Below are positions 15,734 to 24,207 of a stretch of 24,728 bases of DNA, one piece after another. Origin of the DNA: CAZEHS01 sp964649745 (lineage in GTDB: Bacteria; Bacillota; Clostridia; Peptostreptococcales; Acidaminobacteraceae). Position 1 is the stretch's first letter. Each line of letters opens with the position of its first letter. Both the position numbers and the translations under genes were made by a program. The notes beneath the pieces were generated by a model. The model had not been told where the DNA came from. It searched no databases and saw nothing but the letters and a program-made list of their open reading frames with translations. Location of the stretch: NCBI GenBank assembly GCA_964649745.1, contig CAZYQI010000042.1, forward strand, positions 1 through 24,728. Direction: 5' to 3'.

Positions 15734-18703
15734 ATGAAAATAAAAACCAGAAAACTTCTTTGCCTGCTGCTGATTGCAGCCATGCTTTCCTCCCTTGTTG
15801 TACACGGCGATTCACCGTATCCTCAAAGTTCGGAGATGCGCGGCATGTGGGTGGCCACGGTCCTGAACATCGACTATCCCTCAAAGCCCACTGCAAATCC
15901 CGACCAATTGAGGACCGAGGCCCTGAATGCTTTGGATAAGGCCCAGTCCCTGGGTCTGAATGCGGTATTCCTTCAGGTTCGCCCTGCCGCAGATGCCCTC
16001 TACAAATCGGATTATTTCCCCTGGTCCAAATACCTTACCGGCAAGCAGGGAACTGCCCCCGACAACGGTTTCGATCCTCTTTCCTTTTGGGTGGAAGAAG
16101 CCCACAAACGGGGCATTCAGCTCCACGCCTGGGTAAACCCTTACCGCATCACCAAAAAGACAGCTGCAGAACCCGCTCAGGAGCTTAAGCAACTGGCTTC
16201 CACCCACCCTGCACGTTTGCATCCGGAGTGGACGGTGAAGCATACCGACGGCAATTTCTATTTCAATCCCGGCATCCCGGAAGTGCGGCAGCTGGTCATT
16301 GACAGCTCCCTTGAACTGGTCACCCGCTACGGGGTAGACGGTGTCCATTTTGACGATTATTTTTACCCCGGCAAGGATTTCAGCGATGCCGCCACCTATT
16401 CCAAATACGGCAAAGGCTTCGCCAATATTGACGACTGGCGCAGGGACAACGTGAACACCCTGGTACGGGACCTTTCAAAAGCGATTCATGCAGCGAACCC
16501 CTCCGCCCGCTTCGGCATCAGCCCCTTCGGCATTTGGGCCAACAGCAGGACCAATCCTCTGGGCAGCGATACCCGCGGTCTCCAGTCCTATTACGATCAC
16601 TACGCGGACTCCCTGGCCTGGATTAAGGCCGGCAGCATCGACTATATCGCCCCTCAGCTCTACTGGAATATCGGCTTTGATGTGGCCGACTACAGCAAGC
16701 TGATTACCTGGTGGAAGAACGCTGTAGCCGGAACCGGCGTGGATTTATACGTGGGGCACGCGGCTTATCGCTCCGGCAACTCGGATGCATCCAGCCCTTG
16801 GGCCGGAACTGCTGAAATTACCCGTCAGCTGAACCTCAATGCCCAGTTCCCAGAGGTGAAGGGCAGCATCTTCTACAACTACAAGGCCCTGGCCGGCAAT
16901 ACCGCCCTCAGCTCAGCAATAAAGAGCTACTACGCCGGTTCCGGAACCGCTTCCGTTCCCCAAATCCCTTCACCCGTTACGACCCCCTCCACAGCCCCCG
17001 CCATTCAGCCTTCAACGGCCACTCCGGCAGTTCCCTTGGTTGTGGGCCGTCCCTCCGACAATATCAAGTCCTCCCTTGCCAGCTACTACCTCAACGGCGC
17101 CTCCGATCCCGCCATGCCTCTCTTTCTGAACGGAGTCCCGGTTGAAAACAGGTCCTCCAAGGGGTACTTTGGGGTACTGGTACCTCTGAATGCCGGAGTG
17201 AACACCTTCACACTGACACAGGGCTCCTCCTCCGTTACCCGAACCATCACACGACCGACGGCATCCGTGGCTTCCTCCGCCCCCAATATGAGCGCGGCAG
17301 AGATCCCCGCAGAGTCTGCGTTTCCTCAGGCCCAGGACTACCGGGCTCCCGGGGAAAAGATAACCTTGTCCTGTAAGGCTCCCATCGGTTCCACCGTCAC
17401 CGCAGCCATCGGCGGCAAAAGCTATGCCATGGCCCCGGCCGCCACAAAAGCTCCGGGCAAGGGACTTTATGTCACCACCTTCACCTGCAGCTACACCCTC
17501 CCGGTATACAGCGGGAAGGCCAGGGTGGTGGACCTGGGATCGCCGGTTTACACAATGAAGCTGGGGAAAACGACAAAGACCCGTAAAGCCCCTGCCACAG
17601 TAGGCGTCATCATGCCCGGTGCCCCCTTGAACGCCATTGCTACCCAGGACGTAATCAACACCTATGACAAGCCCAGCAGCTCTGACGGAGCTTCCTCCGA
17701 GCTGTACAACGGCATGGTGGACTCTGTCTCCGCCATGACGGGAAACTACATCAAGCTCTCATCGGGCAAATGGGTAAGTCGCAGCGGGGTACGTACCTAT
17801 GCCACCACTGAGCCCCTTAATCCTGTTATAAAGACCGTTACCTATGGCTCCGGAGCCAAATGGGAAACCCTTCAGGTTGATATCAGCACCCCGGCAGCAG
17901 CCACAGCAGTCCAAAACGGCAATGTGATCAAGCTCTCCATTGCCCTGGCCAAATCCGGGCCTGCTCCTGTGATCCCTGGGGACTCCGCCATCTCGGGAGT
18001 TACCTCCGGCCCAACTGCCGGCGGGCTGGACTATCTGATCACACTGAAGGATTCCAAAGCCATTGATGGGTTTGCAGTCATTAAGACCCCTACGGGAATC
18101 CTGTTGAACCTTAAGAAACCGGTGCGCATCACCGGCGGCGACCTGCCCCTGAGTGGGATAACCGTCATGCTGGACCCCGGTCATGGGGGAAATGATTCCG
18201 GCGCCACCGGACCCCTGGGATACGCCTATGCAGAAAAAACCATTAATCTCAACAATGCCCTGGCCCTTCAGACCGAGCTGGTTCGAAATGGCGCCACCGT
18301 CCTGATGACCCGGACCACGGACGTGGAGCTGACGTTGGATCAACGGCTGACCCAGTCCCGTAACGCGCGGCCCGATCTGTTTATCTCCATCCATGCCAAC
18401 AGCATGGACAACAATGTGGACATTTCCAAGATATCCGGATTCTCCGCCTATTACCGGGAGGATTTTGCCCAGGGGATCACCCAGCGCATCCACGATGCCG
18501 TGATCAATAGCCTGAGCATGCCCAGCAAGGGGGTCCATGACAAAAATTTCTATGTGACCCGGGGCACCTGGACTCCCTCAATCCTTTTGGAAGCAGGCTT
18601 CGTACCCAATCCCGGCGACTTTGAGAAGCTGACGGATCCTACGGGGCAGGCAGCCTTTGCCCGAACGGTAACAGAAGCAATCGTCGGACATTTTGCACGA
18701 TAA
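15734..18703 (+). CDS. Secreted bifunctional wall hydrolase: GHL10 domain plus N-acetylmuramoyl-L-alanine amidase
   Basis: A 989-residue exported protein. The frame is open from 15641, but AAGGAG 6 bases before the ATG at 15734, followed by a textbook signal peptide (KIKTRKLLCLLLIAAMLSSLVVHG), fixes the start. Residues ~30-400 are a GHL10 (PF02638) glycoside hydrolase-like barrel with EMRGMWVAT, LQVRPAADALY, AWVNPYR and GVHFDDYFYP (205-211). A Pro/Ser/Thr-rich linker (~405-435) follows, then β-rich modules, one like AMIN, then Amidase_3 from ~808. The amidase zinc ligands His817 (DPGHGG), Glu834 and His887 (SIHAN) and the catalytic Glu953 (LLEAGF) are all present. It should strip stem peptides from peptidoglycan. 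The GHL10 part probably cleaves glycan strands, as E. coli DigH does with denuded strands. Confidence 0.92.
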   Translation: MKIKTRKLLCLLLIAAMLSSLVVHGDSPYPQSSEMRGMWVATVLNIDYPSKPTANPDQLRTEALNALDKAQSLGLNAVFLQVRPAADALYKSDYFPWSKYLTGKQGTAPDNGFDPLSFWVEEAHKRGIQLHAWVNPYRITKKTAAEPAQELKQLASTHPARLHPEWTVKHTDGNFYFNPGIPEVRQLVIDSSLELVTRYGVDGVHFDDYFYPGKDFSDAATYSKYGKGFANIDDWRRDNVNTLVRDLSKAIHAANPSARFGISPFGIWANSRTNPLGSDTRGLQSYYDHYADSLAWIKAGSIDYIAPQLYWNIGFDVADYSKLITWWKNAVAGTGVDLYVGHAAYRSGNSDASSPWAGTAEITRQLNLNAQFPEVKGSIFYNYKALAGNTALSSAIKSYYAGSGTASVPQIPSPVTTPSTAPAIQPSTATPAVPLVVGRPSDNIKSSLASYYLNGASDPAMPLFLNGVPVENRSSKGYFGVLVPLNAGVNTFTLTQGSSSVTRTITRPTASVASSAPNMSAAEIPAESAFPQAQDYRAPGEKITLSCKAPIGSTVTAAIGGKSYAMAPAATKAPGKGLYVTTFTCSYTLPVYSGKARVVDLGSPVYTMKLGKTTKTRKAPATVGVIMPGAPLNAIATQDVINTYDKPSSSDGASSELYNGMVDSVSAMTGNYIKLSSGKWVSRSGVRTYATTEPLNPVIKTVTYGSGAKWETLQVDISTPAAATAVQNGNVIKLSIALAKSGPAPVIPGDSAISGVTSGPTAGGLDYLITLKDSKAIDGFAVIKTPTGILLNLKKPVRITGGDLPLSGITVMLDPGHGGNDSGATGPLGYAYAEKTINLNNALALQTELVRNGATVLMTRTTDVELTLDQRLTQSRNARPDLFISIHANSMDNNVDISKISGFSAYYREDFAQGITQRIHDAVINSLSMPSKGVHDKNFYVTRGTWTPSILLEAGFVPNPGDFEKLTDPTGQAAFARTVTEAIVGHFAR

Positions 18704-18742
18704 ATCTTTGCAGAGAACACCATAAAGAGTGTGATAATCGAA

Positions 18743-18775
18743 AAGAGGCAGTTCGCATCATGCGAACTGCCTCTT
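18743..18775. terminator. Bidirectional intrinsic terminator between convergent genes
   Basis: AAGAGGCAGTTCGCAT (18743-18758) and ATGCGAACTGCCTCTT (18760-18775) are perfectly complementary around a single base. T-rich sequence follows on the plus side and TTTTCG on the minus side. It can stop both the hydrolase transcript and the cobalt operon. Confidence 0.9.
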
Positions 18776-18777
18776 CT

Positions 18778-19632
18778 TTATCCTTTCCCCTGCTCCCGCC
18801 AGTTCACCAGGGACTTCCGTGCCTCCGCAATGGTGTACGCCGCATCGCCCAGTTCGAAATCATCCTGGTTTTGGAGGATATCCATCAGATGTCCGATGCG
18901 GGGAAGCCGGAGGCCCACATTACGCATGGTTTCCTTCTCTGAAAACACCTCTGCCGGTGTGCCCTGGAGAACCAGGGATCCCTTATGCATCACATAGGCC
19001 TTGTCGCAATACAGGGGAACGATATCGATATCGTGGGTGGACAGGATGATGGAGATGCCCAGCTCATCCTGAGTTTTTCTGAGAAGGTGCATGATCTCAC
19101 TGACCCCGGAAGGGTCCAGCCCAGCAGTGGGCTCATCGAATATCATGACCTCCGGCTTCATGGCCAGCACCCCGGCAATGGCCACCCGTTTCTTCTGTCC
19201 GAAGCTCAGGGCGTGGGTGGGACGGTCCTTCAGCTCCGTCACCCCGGTAACCTCCATGGCCCAGGCCACCCTCTCCCGAACCACTTCCAACGGAAGCTTC
19301 AGATTCATGGGTCCAAAGGAGATATCCTGATACACGTTGGCCGAAAACAGCTGGTTGTCAGAATCCTGAAACACGATGCCAACCTTCCTCCGAAGAGTGA
19401 GCAGGGCCGATGCCGAGTAGGCATAAGGTTCACCTTCCAGGGAAAGCGTACCGGATGCCGGCCTTAGAATACCGTTCATACAGAGCAGCAGGGTGGATTT
19501 ACCCGCCCCGTTGCCGCCGAGAAAGGCCGTGGTCTCCCCCTTCTCCACATTCAAGGTGATGCCGTTCAAGGCCTGGGTGCCGTCGGGGTACCTGTATGTT
19601 AAGTTGTTGACTTCAATGATGGGATTTGACAC
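18778..19632 (-). CDS. cbiO: Cobalt ECF transporter ATP-binding protein
   Basis: A 284-residue ABC ATPase that powers cobalt uptake by the CbiMNQO complex on the inner face of the membrane. Walker A is GGNGAGKST (39-47), the Q-loop lies in FQDSDNQLF, the signature is LSFGQKKR (142-149), Walker B is VMIFDEPTAGLDPSG and the switch histidine is His200 in STHDID. DNQLFSANVYQDISFGPMN is typical of ECF-type ATPases. The start is a GTG at 19632 with AGGCAGGT upstream. It is the only ATPase gene in the cluster, so a homodimer is likely. About 300 bases, including a repeat-like element, separate it from cbiQ instead of the usual tight junction. Confidence 0.95.
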   Translation of the reverse strand: MSNPIIEVNNLTYRYPDGTQALNGITLNVEKGETTAFLGGNGAGKSTLLLCMNGILRPASGTLSLEGEPYAYSASALLTLRRKVGIVFQDSDNQLFSANVYQDISFGPMNLKLPLEVVRERVAWAMEVTGVTELKDRPTHALSFGQKKRVAIAGVLAMKPEVMIFDEPTAGLDPSGVSEIMHLLRKTQDELGISIILSTHDIDIVPLYCDKAYVMHKGSLVLQGTPAEVFSEKETMRNVGLRLPRIGHLMDILQNQDDFELGDAAYTIAEARKSLVNWREQGKG

Positions 19633-19775
19633 TATGCTACCTGCCTCTGTCTTTTGTCTGTCATTCTAAAAAGGTGATAAAGTCCCAATGCCATTAAGGC
19701 CCTTAGCCGCAGACCCCCATGTCCCTTTTGGAAACCACCGGCCATGAAAATGGTGACGATTGGCAGTGGCTCCAT

Positions 19776-19924
19776 CCCCCTCTTGAGGGGGAACGGACGC
19801 GAAGCGGCAAGGGGGAGTAAGCGCGTAACAACTCCCACCGTCACCTTCGGTGCCACCTCCGTTAAGCAGGGTGCACAAATCTGTGATTTGTTGCACATCG
19901 CTTATGCCGTAACGGCCAAGAGGG
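19776..19924. repeat. Repeat-like element inserted between cbiQ and cbiO
   Basis: CCCTCTTG (19778-19785) and CAAGAGGG (19917-19924) form terminal inverted repeats. Inside lie a CCCCTC/GAGGGG hairpin, CACCG/CGGTG (19836-19840/19848-19852), an 11-bp hairpin with one bulge at 19871-19896, and GCCGT-A-ACGGC (19906-19916). It has no coding signature. Dispersed Clostridia repeats that I remember carry similar CACCTCC and ACTCCC-CCGTCACC segments, but I could not check this. The rest of the gap (19633-19775) holds a residual open frame that runs into the cbiO start. Confidence 0.55.
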
Positions 19925-19935
19925 AGGTCTAGCCT

Positions 19936-20706
19936 CTATCGGCTCCAAACCCATATTCCGATCAGTGCCACATTAAGGCCCACCGTGGCCCATACCAGTC
20001 CGGGGCTTTTTACGTAATCCTCTTCCAGTACCGTCAGCTCACCCTGATACCCTCTGGATTCCAGCGCCGTGTAAAGCTCATCCGACCTTTTCAGAGCCTT
20101 CACCAGCAGCATGGTCAGCATGGTGCCGAAGGACCGGTACGCCGTACCCGCCGTGGAATAGCCTAGCCGCGCGTGCTGGGCTGTCATAATGGATGCCGAT
20201 GCCTCCATCAGCACAAAAATAAAGCGGTAGATCAGCCCCATCAGATCGGTGATCAGCACCGGCAATCCCAGCTTCCGAAGCGTGGATAATACTGCCACCA
20301 TGGGAGTCGTCAACGAAAGGGCATAAAGGCACGCAGTCGCCCCCAATGCCTTGAAAAAAAGGTTCCCCGCCAGCTCCAGACTCTGCTGGGAAACCCCCAG
20401 CCAGTGGCCCATCACCGGTATGGCCACCAGCAAGCCCTGGGGATCCGAATAACCGTTGATAAGCACCGTCAGGATACCGATCAGTAAAAACACCATCGGA
20501 ACAAGCATCAGGCGAATAAAAAAGGCCGGAGGTATCCCGCCCAAACGGACAGAATACCCCATCATCACACCAATCACCACCACCGACACCCAGGGATTGC
20601 TCAGAGCAATACAGACCATTAACGGGATGATCGTAAAGGCCATCTTTTGTACGGGATCGATTGCTTTCAATTTTGACAGATACGCATAGTGATCAATATG
20701 GATCAT
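19936..20706 (-). CDS. cbiQ: Cobalt ECF transporter transmembrane coupling protein (EcfT)
   Basis: A 256-residue membrane protein that couples CbiO to the metal-binding CbiM. It has about five or six membrane helices and the two EcfT coupling motifs, Ala-Arg in AQHARLG (179-180) and Ser-Arg-Gly in LESRGYQG (217-219), which contact the ATPase. The N-terminus HIDHYAYLSKLKAIDP is typical of CbiQ. The start overlaps the end of cbiN by four bases. Length is normal, so the downstream repeat has not obviously truncated it, although loss of a short C-terminal tail cannot be excluded. Confidence 0.93.
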   Translation of the reverse strand: MIHIDHYAYLSKLKAIDPVQKMAFTIIPLMVCIALSNPWVSVVVIGVMMGYSVRLGGIPPAFFIRLMLVPMVFLLIGILTVLINGYSDPQGLLVAIPVMGHWLGVSQQSLELAGNLFFKALGATACLYALSLTTPMVAVLSTLRKLGLPVLITDLMGLIYRFIFVLMEASASIMTAQHARLGYSTAGTAYRSFGTMLTMLLVKALKRSDELYTALESRGYQGELTVLEEDYVKSPGLVWATVGLNVALIGIWVWSR

Positions 20707-21029
20707 TTTTTCTCGTCAGCCTTTTCCCTTCGTCCCTTCCAAAGTCCCAATGCATAGCCGATAATACCTGCGCCGATGGCCGCCTGTGAGGAAAAGAACA
20801 GGCTTTCTATCTCCCCGCTGGGGGGCTCCCACAACGGTTGAAACCATGGAACATAATCCGGGCTGATCTCCGTTATGGCCACTTCCGCTTCGCCGTCCGC
20901 TCCGCCGAATTCGGCATCTTTCACTAAAAACATCGGCACAAGAGCCAGAACTACCACCAGTATGATCAGCAAAACCGTTGTTTTCCCTTTAAAGGGAACG
21001 TACTCTGTATTCCCAGGATTAGGCTTCAT
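20703..21029 (-). CDS. cbiN: Cobalt transport accessory protein CbiN
   Basis: A 108-residue protein with two membrane helices (~18-36 and ~82-97) joined by an extracytoplasmic loop. The loop carries the family hallmark FGGADGEAEVAI and then PWFQPLWEPPSGEIESLFFSSQAAIGAG. CbiN assists cobalt loading of CbiM, and its presence marks the system as cobalt rather than nickel (NikMN) specific. It overlaps cbiM upstream by 11 bases and cbiQ downstream by 4, indicating one transcript. Confidence 0.95.
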   Translation of the reverse strand: MKPNPGNTEYVPFKGKTTVLLIILVVVLALVPMFLVKDAEFGGADGEAEVAITEISPDYVPWFQPLWEPPSGEIESLFFSSQAAIGAGIIGYALGLWKGRREKADEKK

Positions 21030-21774
21030 GGCGTTTCTCCTTTCCTGAGAAAAATTTCAAGGCTTCAAGACCTTCGTGGTTATACGCGGCAATGGCGTTA
21101 AATACAATAACCGTCAATATCCCCTCGCTGACAGCCAGCGGAAGCTGGGTCATGGCAAATATCCCGGAGAATTTTGCAAGGGAGGCCATCATACCTCCCG
21201 TTTCCGCCGGAAAGGCCAGGGCCAGCTGCACCGACGTGGTGACATAGGTCAAAAGATCCCCCATGAAGGCCGCCAAAAAAACACTGAGCCACTGTGGCCC
21301 CCCCGACCGTTTCACCAGATGATACACCCCATAAGCTGCAAAGGGGCCTACCACCGCCATGGAAAAGGTATTGGCACCTAGGGTCGTAAGCCCTCCATGG
21401 GCCAGCAGAAGCGCCTGAAACACCAGCACAATGAGGCCCAGCACACTCATGGTTGTCGGTCCGAACAGAATAGCCCCCAGACCTACCCCGGTGGGGTGTG
21501 AGCAGCTTCCTGTTACAGAGGGAATCTTCAGTGCGGAGAGCACAAAAGCAAAGGCGCCCACCAAGGCCAGCAGCATCTTTAGCTTTGGATGCTCCTTCAC
21601 ACGCTTTTGTATCGAAAAGTACCCCAGTATCACGAATGGAATAGTGATTACTCCCCAGGAAATTGCCCAGCCCGGCGGTAAAAAACCCTCCATAATGTGC
21701 ATGCCTGCGGCGGAAGCCGGCATCATCACCACCATCAGTGCGATCCCAACCGTTATTTGCATTTTGCGATTCAT
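21019..21774 (-). CDS. cbiM: Cobalt-binding membrane component CbiM
   Basis: A 251-residue substrate-specific component. The frame is open to 21810, but the ATG at 21774 has AGGAGGA immediately upstream and yields a clean signal peptide (NRKMQITVGIALMVVMMPASAAG). Cleavage would expose Met25-His26 (MHIMEGFLP), the processed N-terminus that ligates the metal in CbiM and NikM. A further ligand, His93, lies in SCSHPTGVGLGAILFGPTT. About six or seven helices remain in the mature protein. It is the first gene of the operon, directly behind a cobalamin riboswitch, so it is repressed when cobalamin is plentiful. Confidence 0.95.
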   Translation of the reverse strand: MNRKMQITVGIALMVVMMPASAAGMHIMEGFLPPGWAISWGVITIPFVILGYFSIQKRVKEHPKLKMLLALVGAFAFVLSALKIPSVTGSCSHPTGVGLGAILFGPTTMSVLGLIVLVFQALLLAHGGLTTLGANTFSMAVVGPFAAYGVYHLVKRSGGPQWLSVFLAAFMGDLLTYVTTSVQLALAFPAETGGMMASLAKFSGIFAMTQLPLAVSEGILTVIVFNAIAAYNHEGLEALKFFSGKEKRHEA

Positions 21775-21799
21775 AAATCCTCCTAGACGTATAATTTGT

Positions 21800-21833
21800 A
21801 AAACCCTCAAACCGAAAATACCGGCTGAGGGTT
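21800..21833 (-). terminator. Riboswitch expression-platform terminator
   Basis: On the minus strand AACCCTCA and TGAGGGTT form an 8-bp stem with an inner CCG/CGG pair, followed by TTTT (plus coordinates 21826-21833 and 21802-21809). It lies between the aptamer and cbiM, where a ligand-controlled terminator is expected. Confidence 0.7.
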
Positions 21834-21904
21834 ATGCAAATCCGCTATTGGCACATGGATTCATGCAGAACACCCCCTATCACTCGTAGAGAAATGGCGT
21901 TTGT

Positions 21905-22056
21905 TTACAGGCAGGTCTTCTGGCTTGAGCCTCATCACCGTATACGCCTTCCCGGTTTCCCAGTGGCATCTCACATACGGCTCTTCTCTAACAGCGGCGG
22001 GACCGCGCGGGATTCTAACCCGCTTCCCTTTTTAAGCTAAACTTCAGCACCTGTAA
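21905..22056 (-). ncRNA. Cobalamin (B12) riboswitch
   Basis: The minus strand has the core elements in order: the P1 5' side TTACAGG (complement of 22050-22056) followed by GTGC, GCGGGT-AGAATCCCGC, GGTCCCGCCGCTGT, GATGCCACTGGG, then the B12-box AAGCCAGAAGACCTGCC and the P1 3' side CCTGTAA (complement of 21905-21911). This is a canonical adenosylcobalamin-class aptamer. When bound it should lead to termination at 21800-21833 and switch off cbiMNQO. Confidence 0.95.
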
Positions 22057-22074
22057 GGTTATTCACTTCGCCTC

Positions 22075-22103
22075 ATTCTATCACGACCGATTTAGGCCGT
22101 CAA
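22075..22103 (-). promoter_or_regulatory. Sigma-A-type promoter of the cbiMNQO operon
   Basis: On the minus strand TTGACG (22098-22103), a 17-base spacer and TAGAAT (22075-22080) precede the riboswitch by about 20 bases. It begins just past the stop codon of the histidine kinase gene, so the cobalt operon has its own start even though the kinase points the same way. Confidence 0.8.
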
Positions 22104-22109
22104 TTACAC

Positions 22110-24143
22110 TTATGCTCTACAATCCGCAAGGTACTTATCCAGCAGGCCGTAGAAGGCCGTCATACTGATGGGCTTGCTGAGGTAGTCGTCCATTCCGGCC
22201 GCCAGACATTGATCCCGGTCACCTGCCATGGCATGAGCCGTCATGGCGATAATCGCAGGCCTCAATCGACCTTTCTGTTCTCTACGGATAACACTGGCTG
22301 CCTCATAACCATCCATCCCTGGCATCTGGCAGTCCATCAGGATCAGGTCATAATCCTTCTCTCTGAATTTTTTCACTGCTTCGTTTCCATCACTGGCCAC
22401 GTCGCATTTAAGATCCTTATACTCCAGCATCACCATAATCAGCTTGGCGTTTATCATATTGTCCTCCGCCAGCAGTATCCTGGGAATCCGCTTTAGCCGT
22501 GGCGCTTCACCGGCTTCCAGGGGCAACGGCATATGCTCGGCATCTTCTCCCTGGGGCAATTCAGAAGCCGACTGAAATCGGACGATGAAGTGAAATACAG
22601 AGCCCACACCAACCTTGCTTTCTGCCCAAATCTCTCCGCCCATCAGCGCAACCAGTTCACGGACGATGGAAAGTCCCAGCCCTGTTCCTCCGTACTTCCT
22701 GTTTGTGGTGGCATCTGCCTGAACAAAGGGCTGAAAAAGCCTGCTCATCTGTTCTTCCCGAATCCCGATACCGCTGTCGCTCACCCTGAAATGAAGAACA
22801 ACCCCGTCCTCATTCAAATGAATCCGTTCAACAGACAGTCGCACAAATCCTCTTTCGGTAAATTTCATCGCATTTCCAATAAGGTTCAGCAATACCTGTT
22901 TCAATCGGGAGGAATCCCCTACGACCGCATGGGGAAGGTTGTCCTCCAATGCCAGCTCCAGATCGAGGCCGTTTTCCGCCTTGGGGCTCATAATGCCTAT
23001 AACATTTTCAATTTCCTTGCGCAAGGCAAATCGCTTGTTTTCCAGAACCATTCTACCGGCTTCAATTTTTGAAAAATCAAGGATATCATTGATCAGATTC
23101 AACAGAATCTCTGAGGCGTTTTTTGCGTCCTGAACATAATCAGACTGGGTTTCAGACAGGGAAGTCTGATTCAGCATTTCAAGAAAACCCAGAATACCAT
23201 TCAGCGGGGTTCGGATTTCGTGGGACATATTGGCCAGAAACTGTCCCTTCATGACATTGGCGGCCTCAGCGGACAGCTTGGCCTGCTCCAGCTCCCGTTC
23301 CACCTGCTTTCGGGCAGTAATGTCACGGGAAACCCCAATCAGACCGCTTATACACCCCTCTTCATCAAAAAAGGGGGTCTTCATTGTTTCAATGTCAATG
23401 ACCGCTCCGTCAACTAAGGTGATGGTTTCTTCATTGACAGTTGGAACGCCGGCTGCCAGCATCTCCCGGTCCTTCCGTCTGAAAAAATTTGCCAGCTCCT
23501 GGTCCTTTACAAAATCAAGATCTGTCCTGCCAACAATCTCCTCTTCACTGAGCCCGATGAATTTTTCAGAAAAAGCCTTATTGCAACCCAAATAGACACC
23601 CTCCGTATCCTTGTAGAAGATAAGATCCGGAATGGCATTCATCATGGATTTCAAAAACCGTTTCTGTCCCTGCAGGGCTTGTTCCAGTTTATGAGGCTCC
23701 GTCGTCACCTTGGCAACACCGATTGTTCCGACTATCTTCCCGTCCGAATTCCGCATTGGAGCCGTGAAGGTTTCGATCCGCTCTAACAGATTTCCTATAA
23801 GGAAGCTGTCTTCAGCTGTCAAAGCTGTCTCCGTTTCGAGAACCACGCGGTCATTCTCTGCGTATCTTGCTGCCACAGCAGAAGGAAAGATGTCATATAC
23901 CGTCTTTCCAATGATGCCCTGGGGACACATGGGCGAATTCTTTTCAATTTCACTGCTGACTGCAATAAAACGACCCTTAAGATCCTTTATCCAAAAATAA
24001 TAGGGCAGGCTTTCCAAAACAGCGGCCAGTTGATTCCGTGTATCCAGCACCGTATCAGAGGCATCATTTTCCGCTATGCTGTCATTCATTCTGTCATCCA
24101 CCTTGTCATAAGTATCTGCTGTCTTTATGAATGCGTTTGGCAT
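22110..24143 (-). CDS. Soluble hybrid sensor histidine kinase, PAS-PAS-HisKA-HATPase-REC
   Basis: A 677-residue cytoplasmic signalling protein with no membrane segment. Two PAS domains (~35-150 and ~160-280) come first. HisKA follows with the phosphorylated His308 in MSHEIRTPLNG, then HATPase_c with the N box (NLIGNAMKF, 420-428), DSGIG (456-460) and GGTGLG (485-490). The receiver domain (~554-675) has Asp604 in ILMDCQMPGMDGY and its lysine in YLSKPIS. All phosphorelay residues are present, so it is likely active. It has no Hpt domain or partner regulator nearby, so its output is unknown. The start at 24143 has only a weak ribosome site. An ATG at 24089 preceded by AAGGTGG is a fair alternative. 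Confidence 0.93.
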   Translation of the reverse strand: MPNAFIKTADTYDKVDDRMNDSIAENDASDTVLDTRNQLAAVLESLPYYFWIKDLKGRFIAVSSEIEKNSPMCPQGIIGKTVYDIFPSAVAARYAENDRVVLETETALTAEDSFLIGNLLERIETFTAPMRNSDGKIVGTIGVAKVTTEPHKLEQALQGQKRFLKSMMNAIPDLIFYKDTEGVYLGCNKAFSEKFIGLSEEEIVGRTDLDFVKDQELANFFRRKDREMLAAGVPTVNEETITLVDGAVIDIETMKTPFFDEEGCISGLIGVSRDITARKQVERELEQAKLSAEAANVMKGQFLANMSHEIRTPLNGILGFLEMLNQTSLSETQSDYVQDAKNASEILLNLINDILDFSKIEAGRMVLENKRFALRKEIENVIGIMSPKAENGLDLELALEDNLPHAVVGDSSRLKQVLLNLIGNAMKFTERGFVRLSVERIHLNEDGVVLHFRVSDSGIGIREEQMSRLFQPFVQADATTNRKYGGTGLGLSIVRELVALMGGEIWAESKVGVGSVFHFIVRFQSASELPQGEDAEHMPLPLEAGEAPRLKRIPRILLAEDNMINAKLIMVMLEYKDLKCDVASDGNEAVKKFREKDYDLILMDCQMPGMDGYEAASVIRREQKGRLRPAIIAMTAHAMAGDRDQCLAAGMDDYLSKPISMTAFYGLLDKYLADCRA

Positions 24144-24207
24144 ATTTCACAGATACCCGTGTTTCACTCCGAAAAATCGCATTGCATTCAATGTGTTAAA
24201 AAAAACG

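Noticed and set aside
17759..18538. 259-codon open frame antisense to the amidase domain
   Set aside because: Shadow of a domain whose zinc and catalytic residues are all in the plus frame. No ribosome site or family match.
19666..19896. Small genes in the cbiQ-cbiO gap
   Set aside because: The open frames run through the repeat-like element, lack ribosome sites and match no family. Only the short end overlapping the cbiO start was kept as an observation.
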